In this document: one piece after another, positions 10,108 to 19,305 of the stretch | How positions within the stretch are numbered: position 1 is the first letter of the stretch | How the letters are laid out: the number at the start of each line of letters is the position of its first letter | Source of the DNA: Flaccisagitta enflata | Lineage: Eukaryota; Chaetognatha; Sagittoidea; Aphragmophora | DNA length: 64,000 nucleotides | Assembly: GCA_965153355.1 (NCBI GenBank) | Contig: OZ231126.1 | Coordinates: forward strand, 95,170,001 to 95,234,000 | Direction of reading: 5' to 3' | Position numbers and translations under genes: made by a program | The notes under the pieces: model-generated | Database searches by the model: none | Seen by the model: only the letters and a program-made list of their open reading frames with translations | What the model was told of the DNA's origin: nothing

Positions 10108-13100
10108 CAAACTCCAATTTGCAGAGCTCCCCACAAAGAAAACGCCCCTGTAGAGTCTCTGTTAAGAAAACGCAGTTGTTTGCGTGGCTGTTGGCAGGTG
10201 TCCCAAGTTTTGGTTGATTTTGTCTATCCGTCGGGCTGGTTAGTCTGTCTGTATACTCCGGTCTGACATGACCCTTTAGCGATCTTCTGGATGTTCGCGC
10301 ATGATTTGGTTTGTTTGTCAGCCACACCCAGCATGAGATATATGATGATGATGATGATGTTGATAATGATGTTGATGATGAACCTTCACATTGTCGCTAG
10401 ACCGACCAGTTTGGTGGAAAGGCCTCCATGAACATTGACCACCGCCTCTATTCAATATCGGAAGATAGATGTCCGCGCATGAATGCAAATGCTTGAATAT
10501 TACAGACAGCTGTTGGCGTTTTCTTTGGGAGCTCATTTTCGCCGCAGACGCCGCATTTCACCACAGTCTTTTCAGAAGAGATCAGAACAGCGAGAAATCA
10601 AAATGAGTGGATCTTTGGTATTAATACCTTTTTCAGTGATGAAAGTTACTGAAGTAGTGTAATGGTATGAGACACGATTTAGTATATAAACTTGGGAGAA
10701 AATATTATATGACATGAATTTAAAATGCTGTTCTGATTTCAACTGGAAAGCATTCCATATTCCATCAGGGCCGTAGCTGACTCAGGCGTGTAGAAAAAGA
10801 GCATGCATCGCCTTTTCGCTCGCCGAGTCGGCGTGTAGTAGTATGAAAAGCTACCTACACTCGCGAAAAATTAAAGAACAAATAACTGCGTAATATCTAT
10901 GTACATTTTGATTGTTTACTGAAATAAAGCATACTACTACACACTAGGTATTCTCGTTTTGTGTTTCAACTTAGTCTCTTCTCTTCGTGTGAGAATCGGA
11001 AGCTGTGGGCTTTCTACGCTTGGATCTTTCCTTCCCCGCGGTTGGAACACAAAACGTGATATGTAAAAGAGCTTTCTTGACTCGTTGATATCTTCATCCG
11101 CCGACTTTGCATGAGTCCGTCGTCTCATAACAAGAATATCTCGGTTTCTATGTCGCGGAGGCCCTGAGCCAAAGTTGAAAATCAGGCGTGTCAATTATAT
11201 AATTCTCTTATGAAATAGTCTCTTATCATGTCCCTCAGTAAATGAGATAACTCCCAATTGAGTCGACTGGAAGCTGGTTGTTTCTTTAATCGGGATCATG
11301 CTAAGAAAGGATCAACGTTTTGCCTGGTGTCGTCCATAGAAAGTAAAGCAGGGCACACTCGTTATTACGTTCACTAAGTAGGACATTAAGTAGGTAATAA
11401 AGAAGGTCATCAATTGGGTCTACAGCTTTCTGCTGTGGTAAGCCACATTAGGGGAATTTTGAAATGTACCTATTTGGAGGGCATAAAAAGGGATAACTTG
11501 TGTGCTCTGTTTACTACCGTTGTACATCCTTTTTTGGAAGGGCATTTCATTGTACTTATTTTTTGATTATCACCGTTGTTACGTATCTTCTTTACTTACA
11601 TTTACTTGATAGAGGAGATCTGTCTCTCTCTCTTACTGGCGAGGAAAGACTCTCTGTGAGGGCGTTGCCACAATCTGCGATCTTGGCTCAGCATTTTCCT
11701 GTATTGAAGCGAATGATGGCTCTTCCGTCTTTTTCCATTGGACCAGCGTCATTTTAATCGTTCCATACTTGGAGTGACGTCATTCGGCCTATACCAGAAT
11801 TTCATAACTTATATCTTGTGGTTTATGTTGACTAAGTCTTACATTGACCTAGTCTTAATGGTCTTAAAAAGTTTAAATCAAAGTGTATCTATATGGTGGC
11901 CTACTTTGACAACTCTCCACGTGATTTTAAGGGGCTGATCCTTTGGACGAACTGGTCTCAGTTCAGGTTTCCCCTCAACCCCCCCCCACCCTTACCCCCC
12001 ACTCACTGTCCCTAAGTTAAGGATACCCCAACTCCCTGACTTTCACTTGGCCTTGCAACGCTTTTTCCGGACCCTAGATTTCCCAGTTATGCAGATTGTT
12101 GGGTGCAAAGTCCGCGGATGTGTTTCGTGTTGCGAATTAGAATAAATATTGATATACGAAAAATATTTCTTCTGATTCAACCCGAACTTAAAAGATATCA
12201 TCTTAGCTCGAGAAAGTCTCTCTCCCGGTTTTTTTAGGACGCTGCCCGTCACAAGTTCATATTGACATGCATGAATTCTACAGATGATCTCGCTAAAAGG
12301 TACTTTCATACTCGTGGGGATAGGGCCAGGGAGAAGAGGCGCCTAAGTCCAATTTGGCGCCTTTTCTCATCAGGGCATTGCCAGGGAAAGATGATGCCGC
12401 GCTTCAATGTCCTTATAAATTTAAATTAAGTGCTTGTGAGCTTATGATTGTTAAAAGAGTAAAATTGTAAATTTGACCATCTTTTTCTCTCGGGTCATTG
12501 GAGCTGGTTTCACATCCTCATGGGGAAAGTATCGAGATCATATTGCAGATTCAATCTTACACACGTGGTTAGTCAGGTTAGGAAGAGGTCAGGTTTTAGG
12601 AGGAATACTGCTACAAAAACCCGTGAAAAATTTTGAATTTTATACCTTTATTTGGGGCGAAATCTTTGTACAATACGCGGGAAAAAGGGTCGTACAGTAT
12701 TCCTAACATCCATACTAAAATACGAATGATTCCAAGTTGCAGGTCTTTCATGTGGCACATTGAAGCTTTTGGACTTCAACATATACACTGAAATCCTTTG
12801 GCTATCATGTGCACGCGTCTCGCTGAGAAACTTGCTCTTGATGATTTTTTTTCTCTATGGCTCGTATGAATTATAAGAGATTTTCATAAAAAGAGAAAAA
12901 AAAGTGTAATTAAGGGTAGGCCGCTCTTGATGTTCATATACTTTTTTTATCGGACTTTGAATTTGTCTGACTTTCCGTCGTGATGACTCCGTCGTGAAAT
13001 GACGAAATCGCATTCCCGGTTCTCGTTCGTTCACCTTCCTCCTTTTTGCCTTTCCTTTTCTTTTCCGTGGTCTCTTTTTTCCCCTTGGACGTTTCATTCC

Positions 13101-13505
13101 AGTCCTTTTTACCTCTAGTCGCGGACACGCGACTCTACACCTTGCTGGGTCGGTCGGTAGGTCAGTCCGTCACATTTTTTGAATTCCGAGCGGTTTTCGC
13201 ATTACTGCTCCTGCCTAACCGTCCGCGACTGGATTGCCGTGTATCCGGCCTTGTTTTTCTTGAGCGCGTTTTCTTCTGTCTCTTTGAATTTTTTCCGTTG
13301 CGGTTTCTTTCTGTCGTGTTCCGGTAGTGAGACGTTCTCATCTTGGCTATCAAATTTTTGAGACGTTACCGCGTGCGTGAGAGAGACGAAAGTTGATTTT
13401 ACTTAGGCGTATAAATATTTATAAATCGATGAGTTTTTAACTAGCTATCATCATTCAGTCAAAAGGGATTCTTTTTCATGTTAAGTTTCAATTTCTTTCT
13501 GGCAG
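10108..13505. other. Intron between the common exons and the array
   Basis: About 3.4 kb with no recognised domain. 10338-10382 is a GATGAT microsatellite. 10568-10660 is a small open phase-0 stretch (see findings). 13107-13262 is a minus-strand hairpin-ended repeat (TAGTCGCGGACACGCGACT ... GTGTATCCGGCCTTG). The remaining frames are short and unrecognised. Confidence 0.6.
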
Positions 13506-13709
13506 AATGTTGATATCTTAGCTCAATTTGGGATACGGAGTACTACCAAATTTACTAGTTACCAACGCATCGCCCTGACCGATTTCTATGCTCTCAACAA
13601 ATACCCGACCGCGCATGAAAAACACAAATTGGCGGAATCCTTGGGTTTGACTGAGTACCAGTGTTCAGTTTGGTTCAAGAACAAAAGAGCGCAGGAAAGC
13701 CGAAAGTAA
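13506..13709 (+). CDS. HD1 terminal exon, homeodomain
   Basis: 67 codons after TTCTGGCAG, stop TAA. Opens with NVDILAQFGIR; a standard 60-residue domain without loop insertion. Positions 47/50/51/54 are V/K/N/A. First unit of the array, 3.4 kb from the shared donor. Its last codons (AAGTAAAA) could double as a weak donor. Confidence 0.92.
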   Translation, partial: NVDILAQFGIRSTTKFTSYQRIALTDFYALNKYPTAHEKHKLAESLGLTEYQCSVWFKNKRAQESRK

Positions 13710-14003
13710 AATTTTATAGAGGGGGTGTTTCTACTGACAAGTTTCCGTGAAACGCGTTAACAGCGTGAACACATAAAAATTTTAACCATCCCACGAGAGA
13801 GTGAGCGAAGTGAGTGAACGAGCCTGAGATAGAGGTGAGCAAGAGAGGCGAATGTAGCGAGGCAGTGCTGCGGGGCGAGTGAGTAGTGTGAGCGAACGAA
13901 CGTAGCGAGCGACCGAGTGGCCTGTCGAAAACGCGATTGTCACGAGTAGAAACAGACCCTGTCGAGAAAATCGAGTAATGCTATATGTTGTCTATATAAA
14001 TAG
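13710..14003. repeat. Foldback element between HD1 and HD2
   Basis: About 13722-13963. GTGTTTCTACTGACAAG ... AACGCG at the left is repeated inverted at the right (AACGCGATTGTCACGAGTAG). The core is a degenerate GAGCGA/GTGAGC-rich stretch. A similar core appears inverted near 44796. Confidence 0.65.
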
Positions 14004-14199
14004 GAAATTGAATCAAGATTGCTGGCCTCATTTGGAATAAAGACGTTTCACCAGCGTTCAAATGAAGCATCTTGTTGAGCTCTTTAACGAAACCAGATAT
14101 CCGACGACGGAACAAAAGAATAAACTCGCAAGGACGATAGGCCTGACTGACCATCAAGTTAACATTTGGTTTAAAAATAGGCGAAAGCAAATCAGCTGA
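14004..14199 (+). pseudogene. HD2 homeodomain unit with +1 frameshift
   Basis: After TATAAATAG the frame starts EIESRLLASFGIK but runs into TGA a few codons later. One extra base near 14059-14061 (TCAAATG) shifts the frame. Beyond it the rest of the domain is intact: RYPTTEQ, WFKNRRKQ, stop TGA. The total of 196 nt is 3n+1. Contact residues would be I/K/N/K. Either an inactive unit or a sequence error at the AAA run. Confidence 0.82.
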
Positions 14200-14246
14200 T
14201 TTTTCGATTTTCTATTGGCTATTTTTCAACTTTTTTCTCAAAAAAG

Positions 14247-14450
14247 GACGAAACTATGCTTCTTGCTGCCTTTGGAATTCGAAAAACGACAAAATTCACC
14301 CCCCTGCAGCTAGCCTCCTTCCAAAAGTCTTACGACCAAAACCCTTATCCACCTGTTAATGAGAGACGGCGCCTTGCTCATGAGAACAGTGTCACCGAAA
14401 ATCAGATCTCTGTTTGGTTTGCTCATAGAAGACAGAAGGAAAAGAAATAG
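14247..14450 (+). CDS. HD3 terminal exon, homeodomain with H51
   Basis: 67 codons, stop TAG, starting DETMLLAAFGIR. The acceptor TCAAAAAAG is poor in its last bases but follows a T tract. Positions 47/50/51/54 are V/A/H/Q: His replaces the usual Asn51. Only 47 bp after HD2. Confidence 0.88.
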   Translation, partial: DETMLLAAFGIRKTTKFTPLQLASFQKSYDQNPYPPVNERRRLAHENSVTENQISVWFAHRRQKEKK

Positions 14451-14487
14451 TTGTGGATACTTGTTTGTATTTCATTATTTTCATTAG

Positions 14488-14709
14488 ATTGATGAAGAAA
14501 AAGATGAACTTTTGGCAGCATTTGGAATCAGACCTACCAACAGATATACTCCTCATCAATTGTCCGCATTAAGAGAATTGTTTACCGTTTCCAAGTATCC
14601 TTCGAAAGAGGCTAAAAACCACCTAGCAGTTAAGTTGGGGATCACTGAGCACAGGATTAATGTGTGGTTCAAACATCAGCGGGAAAAAGAAAAATCTTCA
14701 TTCCGATAA
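14488..14709 (+). CDS. HD4 terminal exon, homeodomain with H51
   Basis: 73 codons after TTTCATTAG, starting IDEEKDELLAAFGIR. Contact residues V/K/H/E. Neighbour HD3 also has H51, suggesting local duplication. 37 bp of spacer upstream; stop TAA. Confidence 0.92.
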   Translation: MDEEKDELLAAFGIRPTNRYTPHQLSALRELFTVSKYPSKEAKNHLAVKLGITEHRINVWFKHQREKEKSSFR

Positions 14710-14735
14710 ACACATATTTTGTCATCATCATCCAG

Positions 14736-14933
14736 GACGCCTTCTTGGCGGAATTTGGTATTCGTAACATTTCCCAGTTTACTCAAAATCAACGCGATCA
14801 GCTTCTGTTCTTCTATCTGAAAAATAAATACCCATCTGTACAAGAGAGGCAAACTATCGCCGAGTGTATTGGCATTTCAGAATATCAAGTGAAAGTATGG
14901 TTTTCCAATCGAAGGTCTCGAGAGAAAAAATAG
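14736..14933 (+). CDS. HD5 terminal exon, homeodomain
   Basis: 65 codons after TCATCCAG, starting DAFLAEFGIR. Contact residues V/S/N/S with a WFSNRRSR helix 3. The spacer from HD4's stop is only 26 bp, leaving no room for a separate poly(A) site. Confidence 0.92.
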   Translation, partial: DAFLAEFGIRNISQFTQNQRDQLLFFYLKNKYPSVQERQTIAECIGISEYQVKVWFSNRRSREKK

Positions 14934-15024
14934 GCTTTTTATTGACCTGCAAAAAAAAATTTCTTTCCCAATCTTATAGATCTAAATAAAACCTTTTTTT
15001 CAATATACAAATGTTTTCATGCAG

Positions 15025-15216
15025 GATATTTTGGCTGCATTTGGTATAAAAACCGCAGTAAAGAAGACCACATTTCAATTGTCAGCTCTTCAAAATCACT
15101 TTGTCCTAAATCGATATCCATCAAAAGAAGAGAGGAAAAAATTAGGAATGGAAATTGGCATGTCTGCTAATCAAGTGAAATGGTGGTTTGAAAAAGAGCG
15201 GAAAAAATTTCATTAA
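15025..15216 (+). CDS. HD6 terminal exon, homeodomain with K51
   Basis: 63 codons after CATGCAG, starting DILAAFGIK. Helix 3 reads VKWWFEKERKK: W47, E50, K51, K54. An AATAAA word at about 14987 in the preceding spacer could serve as a poly(A) signal for HD5. Confidence 0.92.
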   Translation, partial: DILAAFGIKTAVKKTTFQLSALQNHFVLNRYPSKEERKKLGMEIGMSANQVKWWFEKERKKFH

Positions 15217-15255
15217 TTGTCGGCTTTTTTATATCTTTGTCCTTTTTTTTTACAG

Positions 15256-15468
15256 TCGGGTGATCAATCAGAATTATTGGCAGCCTATGGTATTAGACCG
15301 TCCACAAGACATACCGATGAACAACGTAAAGCTCTTAATGACCTTTATGCTTTGACTAAATACCCATCTAAAGAACAAAAACACGCTCTATCATGTTCCA
15401 TCGGGATATCCGAGTATCAAGTGTCAGTGTGGTTCATGCATCAAAGAAAGAAAGATAAGTCCAAATAG
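15256..15468 (+). CDS. HD7 terminal exon, homeodomain with H51
   Basis: 70 codons after TTTTTACAG, starting SGDQSELLAAYGIR (Tyr in place of the usual Phe of FGIR). Contact residues V/M/H/K. Stop TAG. Confidence 0.92.
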   Translation, partial: SGDQSELLAAYGIRPSTRHTDEQRKALNDLYALTKYPSKEQKHALSCSIGISEYQVSVWFMHQRKKDKSK

Positions 15469-15516
15469 GCTCCAAACTTGGGGTTTTTTTTTATTGATTT
15501 ATCGATTTCCTGTCAG

Positions 15517-15726
15517 GATCTGTTAGCTGCCTTCGGAATTCGTCAACATAACAAATTTAGTAAAGAGCAACGTTCTGTTTTGCAACAATTTTATGAATCT
15601 GTCAAATATCCTACATTGGAACAAAGGATCGAGTTATCTCAAAAGCTCTGCACTACTGAAAACCAAGTGTACTGGTGGTTCACCAAGACTCGCCAGAGAG
15701 ATAAGAAGAATAAAGCTGGCAAATAA
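15517..15726 (+). CDS. HD8 terminal exon, homeodomain with K51
   Basis: 69 codons after CCTGTCAG, starting DLLAAFGIR. Helix 3 VYWWFTKTRQR gives W47, T50, K51, Q54, close to HD6 and HD9. Lys-rich tail before TAA. Confidence 0.92.
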   Translation, partial: DLLAAFGIRQHNKFSKEQRSVLQQFYESVKYPTLEQRIELSQKLCTTENQVYWWFTKTRQRDKKNKAGK

Positions 15727-15788
15727 TTCTGGGGACATTATTTTTTGTTTTGCTTCAATACCAGTTTATTTTCTGTTTACCCTTATAG

Positions 15789-16010
15789 CCTGCTGTGGAT
15801 TCTCAACAACTTTTGGCCGCTTTTGGAATAAAGACCAAGCTAAATGAAAATCAGAAAGATATTCTCACTAGATTTTACAACCAAAATAAATATCCATCTG
15901 CTGAGGAACGTGAGCAACTCGCTTGTCAGGTTGGATGTCCATCCAACCAAATTTATTGGTGGTTTATCAAGGCCCGCCAGAAGGAGAAGAAATTGTCCAT
16001 GAGTCAATAA
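15789..16010 (+). CDS. HD9 terminal exon, homeodomain with K51
   Basis: 73 codons after CCTTATAG, starting PAVDSQQLLAAFGIK. The N-terminal arm is short (KTKLNENQ). Helix 3 IYWWFIKARQK: W47, I50, K51, Q54. Stop TAA. Confidence 0.92.
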   Translation, partial: PAVDSQQLLAAFGIKTKLNENQKDILTRFYNQNKYPSAEEREQLACQVGCPSNQIYWWFIKARQKEKKLSMSQ

Positions 16011-16066
16011 TTTTTCAACCGGCTTTTAGCTAACGGTTTTTGCTCTCTTACCTCTTTTTCTTTTAG

Positions 16067-16267
16067 GACATTCTGGCTCTATTTGGTATCAAAACTAAGT
16101 TTTCAAGTGATCAGCGCTCAGTGCTTTTCAAGTACTTTGAGCAAAATATGTATCCCTCCTCAATTGAAAAGCAGAATATTTCCAGAGAAGCAGGAATTTC
16201 AGAATCTCAAGTGTCGGTTTGGTTTATGCATGAGCGAAGGAAAGCGAAAATGAGTGTGAAAAAATGA
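16067..16267 (+). CDS. HD10 terminal exon, homeodomain with H51
   Basis: 66 codons after TCTTTTAG, starting DILALFGIK; no ATG before the domain. Helix 3 VSVWFMHERRK: V47, M50, H51, R54, closest to HD7. Stop TGA. Confidence 0.91.
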   Translation, partial: DILALFGIKTKFSSDQRSVLFKYFEQNMYPSSIEKQNISREAGISESQVSVWFMHERRKAKMSVKK

Positions 16268-16309
16268 TTTCATAAAAGATGCACATGATTTTATTATTTT
16301 TCCGCGCAG

Positions 16310-16507
16310 GACTTGTTGGCCCAATTTGGCATTCGGTCGCCATTTACATACAACCAACGGCAGAGCTTAGATCATGCTTATCTAGAAAACAAATATCCAT
16401 CCAATGAGGAGAAAAGATTATTAGCATCTTCTCTCGGTATATCAGTAAAGCAAGTCACCATTTGGTTTCAGAACAGACGTCAGAAAGATAAAGCTTCTCT
16501 TCCATGA
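16310..16507 (+). CDS. HD11 terminal exon, canonical homeodomain
   Basis: 65 codons after CCGCGCAG, starting DLLAQFGIR. Helix 3 VTIWFQNRRQK is the classic Antennapedia-like I47, Q50, N51 set. With HD12 it is the most conventional unit of the array, a useful reference for predicted TAAT-type binding. Confidence 0.94.
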   Translation, partial: DLLAQFGIRSPFTYNQRQSLDHAYLENKYPSNEEKRLLASSLGISVKQVTIWFQNRRQKDKASLP

Positions 16508-16534
16508 TTCGTTTTTTAAAACTTTCTCTTTAAG

Positions 16535-16741
16535 GATATTCTCGCGACATTCGGCATAAGAAACATTTCACATTTTTCCGCATCTCAAAGGCAATGTTTA
16601 GAGCAAGAATTTTCCTTGAATAATTATCCCTCCACCGAGGATAAGAAAAGGATTAGTGTTGGTACTGGCATCACAGAATATCAAGTCAATGTTTGGTTTC
16701 AAAATAGGCGCCAGAAAGAGAAAAGTTGTAAGAAAAAGTGA
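16535..16741 (+). CDS. HD12 terminal exon, canonical homeodomain
   Basis: 68 codons after TCTTTAAG, starting DILATFGIR. Contact residues V/Q/N/Q. Cys/Lys-rich end (SCKKK) before TGA. Spacer from HD11 is 27 bp. Confidence 0.92.
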   Translation, partial: DILATFGIRNISHFSASQRQCLEQEFSLNNYPSTEDKKRISVGTGITEYQVNVWFQNRRQKEKSCKKK

Positions 16742-16798
16742 TTTTTATTTTCCCGCAAGGGTCTCTCTCACCCAATTAGCATGTCCCCCTTTTTTTAG

Positions 16799-17002
16799 TA
16801 TTCAGACGACGAAATACTCGCCAGTTTTGGAATCCGACGTAACCCCCGTTATACGAATGCTCAAAAGATGTTCTTGGAAAATTACTATGAAAGCATTTCA
16901 AAATATCCTTCAAATAATCAGAGATTAGAGATTGCTGAAAAGTTAAGCATGAATGAAGCTCAGGTCGGTAATTGGTTTAGACATAGACGAGAGAAGAAGT
17001 AA
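16799..17002 (+). CDS. HD13 terminal exon, homeodomain with H51
   Basis: 67 codons after TTTTTTTAG, starting YSDDEILASFGIR. A second AG (TTCAG) lies 6 nt inside but would change phase. One extra residue in the helix 1-2 loop (ESISKYP). Contact residues N/R/H/E. Stop TAA. Confidence 0.91.
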   Translation, partial: YSDDEILASFGIRRNPRYTNAQKMFLENYYESISKYPSNNQRLEIAEKLSMNEAQVGNWFRHRREKK

Positions 17003-17055
17003 CATTTTAACGTCTTGAGCTCTCGATTCTTATTCTTTCCTTTTGTTTCCTTTAG

Positions 17056-17259
17056 AGACATCTTCTGGCTCAATTTGGAATAAGAAGTCAATTTTTGCCT
17101 TACCAAACTGACATTCTTTTGAGGTTCTATGAAACGGAAACTACTTATCCCTCGCCTGATCAAAAATTGCAGTTAGCATCCCAATCAGACTTGACAGAAA
17201 AGCAAATAAGCGACTGGTTTCATAACCGGCGTCAAAAAGAAAAACGAAAAAACGTTTGA
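17056..17259 (+). CDS. HD14 terminal exon, homeodomain
   Basis: 67 codons after TCCTTTAG, starting RHLLAQFGIR. Loop 1 carries an extra residue (ETETTYP). Contact residues D/H/N/Q; Asp at 47 is unusual. Lys-rich C-terminus before TGA. Confidence 0.91.
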   Translation, partial: RHLLAQFGIRSQFLPYQTDILLRFYETETTYPSPDQKLQLASQSDLTEKQISDWFHNRRQKEKRKNV

Positions 17260-17286
17260 ATCACTTGTTTTTTTTTCTTTTGGAAG

Positions 17287-17499
17287 GTCACTGATGTTCT
17301 AGCTATGTATGGAATACGAAATAATGCCAAATTTTCGTCAATGCAAAAAGATGCACTGGTAGAAGTGTTTAAGAAGACCCAATATCCCACTCATGAAGAG
17401 AAGCTTCATCTTTCTCAAACGCTTAACCTGTCAGAAGTGCAGATATCCAACTGGTTTCACCATCAAAGAAAGAAAACCAAAAAATCAGTAAAATACTGA
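17287..17499 (+). CDS. HD15 terminal exon, homeodomain with H50-H51
   Basis: 70 codons after TTTTGGAAG, starting VTDVLAMYGIR. Helix 3 ISNWFHHQRKK has His at both 50 and 51. Spacer from HD14 is 27 bp. Stop TGA. Confidence 0.91.
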   Translation, partial: VTDVLAMYGIRNNAKFSSMQKDALVEVFKKTQYPTHEEKLHLSQTLNLSEVQISNWFHHQRKKTKKSVKY

Positions 17500-17519
17500 C
17501 TTGATATGATTTTTTACAG

Positions 17520-17813
17520 GAACTGCTGCTGAACAATTTTGGAAAACCTAAATTTTCTGAACAACAGCAAGCTGTTTTAGACACGTATTTTGCTCTTACA
17601 AAGTACCCCACAGCAGAACAAAAACAAAGAATTCTCTTGGAAACGGGACTTAGTATGCTTCAAGTTAACAAATGGTTTGACAATAAACGTAACAGAGATA
17701 AGCATAGTGCCAAAAAATCTGTTAAATCTGGTCCTCGGATCATTGTTGAGCACAGGAAGCCGCTATTTGATGCCATGCCTAAGTTTATCATCACTGAAAA
17801 AGATTTTGCTTGA
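17520..17813 (+). CDS. HD16 terminal exon, homeodomain with long C-terminal tail
   Basis: 97 codons after TTTTACAG, only 20 bp after the HD15 stop. The FGIR motif is altered to FGKP and the N-terminal arm is short. Contact residues K/D/N/N. About 33 residues follow the domain (RIIVEHRKPLFDAMP and more), far longer than most neighbours. Stop TGA. Confidence 0.9.
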   Translation, partial: ELLLNNFGKPKFSEQQQAVLDTYFALTKYPTAEQKQRILLETGLSMLQVNKWFDNKRNRDKHSAKKSVKSGPRIIVEHRKPLFDAMPKFIITEKDFA

Positions 17814-17834
17814 TGTGCTTTTACATTTTTTCAG

Positions 17835-18035
17835 TCGTTGCTGGAATCGTTTGGGATTAAATCTTTTCAAAGATATACACCAGAACAAACTCGTTTTTTA
17901 GAGGAAATGTATTCAGCCTGTCCCTACCCATCTAAAGATGAGAAAATTACGTTCTCAGAAAAGTGCAGTCTCAATTTCGATCAAATCACCAATTGGTTTT
18001 TGAATCGAAGGAGAAAAGATAAAAACAAAAACTGA
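17835..18035 (+). CDS. HD17 terminal exon, homeodomain
   Basis: 66 codons after TTTTTTCAG, starting SLLESFGIK. Contact residues N/L/N/R. Spacer from HD16 is 21 bp and is almost all polypyrimidine tract. Stop TGA. Confidence 0.92.
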   Translation, partial: SLLESFGIKSFQRYTPEQTRFLEEMYSACPYPSKDEKITFSEKCSLNFDQITNWFLNRRRKDKNKN

Positions 18036-18076
18036 TACGTATTGATAGATTTTTTTTTTATTTCCCCCCTTCGCAG

Positions 18077-18277
18077 GCTGCTAATTCATGTTTGTTAGCG
18101 AATTTTGGCATTCGAACTGGCTTCACTGAAGAACAGTTGAATATAATGAATGATTTCTTTCAAAACATTTCCAAGTACCCGGATAAGAACCAAAAATCCA
18201 TGTTAAGTGAACAATTAGGAATTACCATAAGTCAAGTCAGCATTTGGTTTAACAACAAAAGGAACAAGCGTAAATAG
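18077..18277 (+). CDS. HD18 terminal exon, homeodomain
   Basis: 66 codons after CTTCGCAG, starting AANSCLLANFGIR with the short GIRTGFT arm shared by HD21, HD24 and HD27. Extra residue in loop 1 (NISKYPD). Contact residues I/N/N/N. Stop TAG. Confidence 0.92.
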   Translation, partial: AANSCLLANFGIRTGFTEEQLNIMNDFFQNISKYPDKNQKSMLSEQLGITISQVSIWFNNKRNKRK

Positions 18278-18301
18278 TGGACCACGCCCCCTATTTTTCA
18301 G

Positions 18302-18502
18302 GATTTGCTTGCTTCTTTCGGGATTCGAGCTTCATTTTCCAAATCGCAGTTGGATATTTTGAATCAGTTTTTTGTTAACCAGACCCCATACCCAACAAGA
18401 GCTCAAAAGGAACAACTTGGGTTTCAATTGGAAATGACCGTTAAACAAGTTGATAAATGGTTTATTCATAGGAGGGAGCGGGAGAAGAAAGATAAGATGT
18501 AG
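18302..18502 (+). CDS. HD19 terminal exon, homeodomain with H51
   Basis: 66 codons after TTTTTCAG, starting DLLASFGIR. Extra loop-1 residue (NQTPYP). Contact residues K/I/H/E. 24-bp spacer from HD18. Confidence 0.92.
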   Translation, partial: DLLASFGIRASFSKSQLDILNQFFVNQTPYPTRAQKEQLGFQLEMTVKQVDKWFIHRREREKKDKM

Positions 18503-18573
18503 ACATGTACTCAAAATTTTGTCAATATTGAATGAATGAATGAATAAATGATGAACCAATTTTGTCATTTTAG

Positions 18574-18765
18574 ACTCTCCTGGAGCTGTTTGGCATTCGG
18601 ACGTCTTTGACAGCGAAGCAAATGGATGTTTTGAACCAGTTTTTTCATAAAATTTCCAATTATCCCTCCAAAGTTCAGAAAGAACAGTTGAGTCAGCAGC
18701 TTGGTGTTACCGTCAAGCGTATATCCAAGTGGTTTGACCACAAAAGGAATAAGACTAAGTCATAG
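18574..18765 (+). CDS. HD20 terminal exon, homeodomain with H51
   Basis: 63 codons after CATTTTAG, starting TLLELFGIR; no ATG before the domain. Extra loop-1 residue (KISNYP). Contact residues K/D/H/N. Stop TAG. The spacer before it holds AATAAATG at about 18543. Confidence 0.91.
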   Translation, partial: TLLELFGIRTSLTAKQMDVLNQFFHKISNYPSKVQKEQLSQQLGVTVKRISKWFDHKRNKTKS

Positions 18766-18805
18766 TTGAACATAGTCGTACACATTTTTTTTTCCGAACC
18801 ATTAG

Positions 18806-19018
18806 GATATCTTGGCGGCTTTTGGCATACGGACGGGATTCAGTCAAGATCAGATTTCCATAATGATCGATTTTTACCAAAATACCTCGACCTATCCGGA
18901 CAGAGAGCAGAAGTCCATGTTAGCTCATTCATTACATTTGACGGAAAAACAAGTGGGCAAATGGTTCAAGAATAGACGAGACAAAGATAAAGCCGCTTTG
19001 GACAAGTTAAAAAAGTAG
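18806..19018 (+). CDS. HD21 terminal exon, homeodomain
   Basis: 70 codons after ACCATTAG, starting DILAAFGIRTGF. Extra loop-1 residue (NTSTYPD), like HD18. Contact residues K/K/N/D. Lys/Leu tail (ALDKLKK) before TAG. Confidence 0.92.
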   Translation, partial: DILAAFGIRTGFSQDQISIMIDFYQNTSTYPDREQKSMLAHSLHLTEKQVGKWFKNRRDKDKAALDKLKK

Positions 19019-19054
19019 AGGATAACTCGTTCAATTTCGTTCGTACCGACACAG

Positions 19055-19261
19055 GACTTTACATCGTCGCAATTGCTTGCTACCTTTGGCATACGGTCTA
19101 ACTATACCGATTTTCAATCTAAGACGTTGAATGACTTTTTCCATGCCAACGCATACCCCACTAAGGAGCAAAAAGACAGTTTGTGTGCTATGACCAGCTT
19201 ATCTTTTCAACAAGTTTCCATGTGGTTTAAGAACAAAAGAAAAAAGTCAAAATCTTCTTAG
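19055..19261 (+). CDS. HD22 terminal exon, homeodomain
   Basis: 68 codons after CGACACAG, starting DFTSSQLLATFGIR. Contact residues M/K/N/K; Met47 is shared with HD23. Ser/Lys end before TAG. Confidence 0.92.
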   Translation, partial: DFTSSQLLATFGIRSNYTDFQSKTLNDFFHANAYPTKEQKDSLCAMTSLSFQQVSMWFKNKRKKSKSS

Positions 19262-19305
19262 AAACAATTACTTGAAAAATGAAAATAACCTTTCTTAAAC
19301 ATTAG

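Noticed and set aside
9848-10327. 159-codon minus-strand frame opposite exon 6
   Set aside because: Antisense to a GC-rich coding exon; such frames arise by codon bias. The + strand has splice signals and matching phases.
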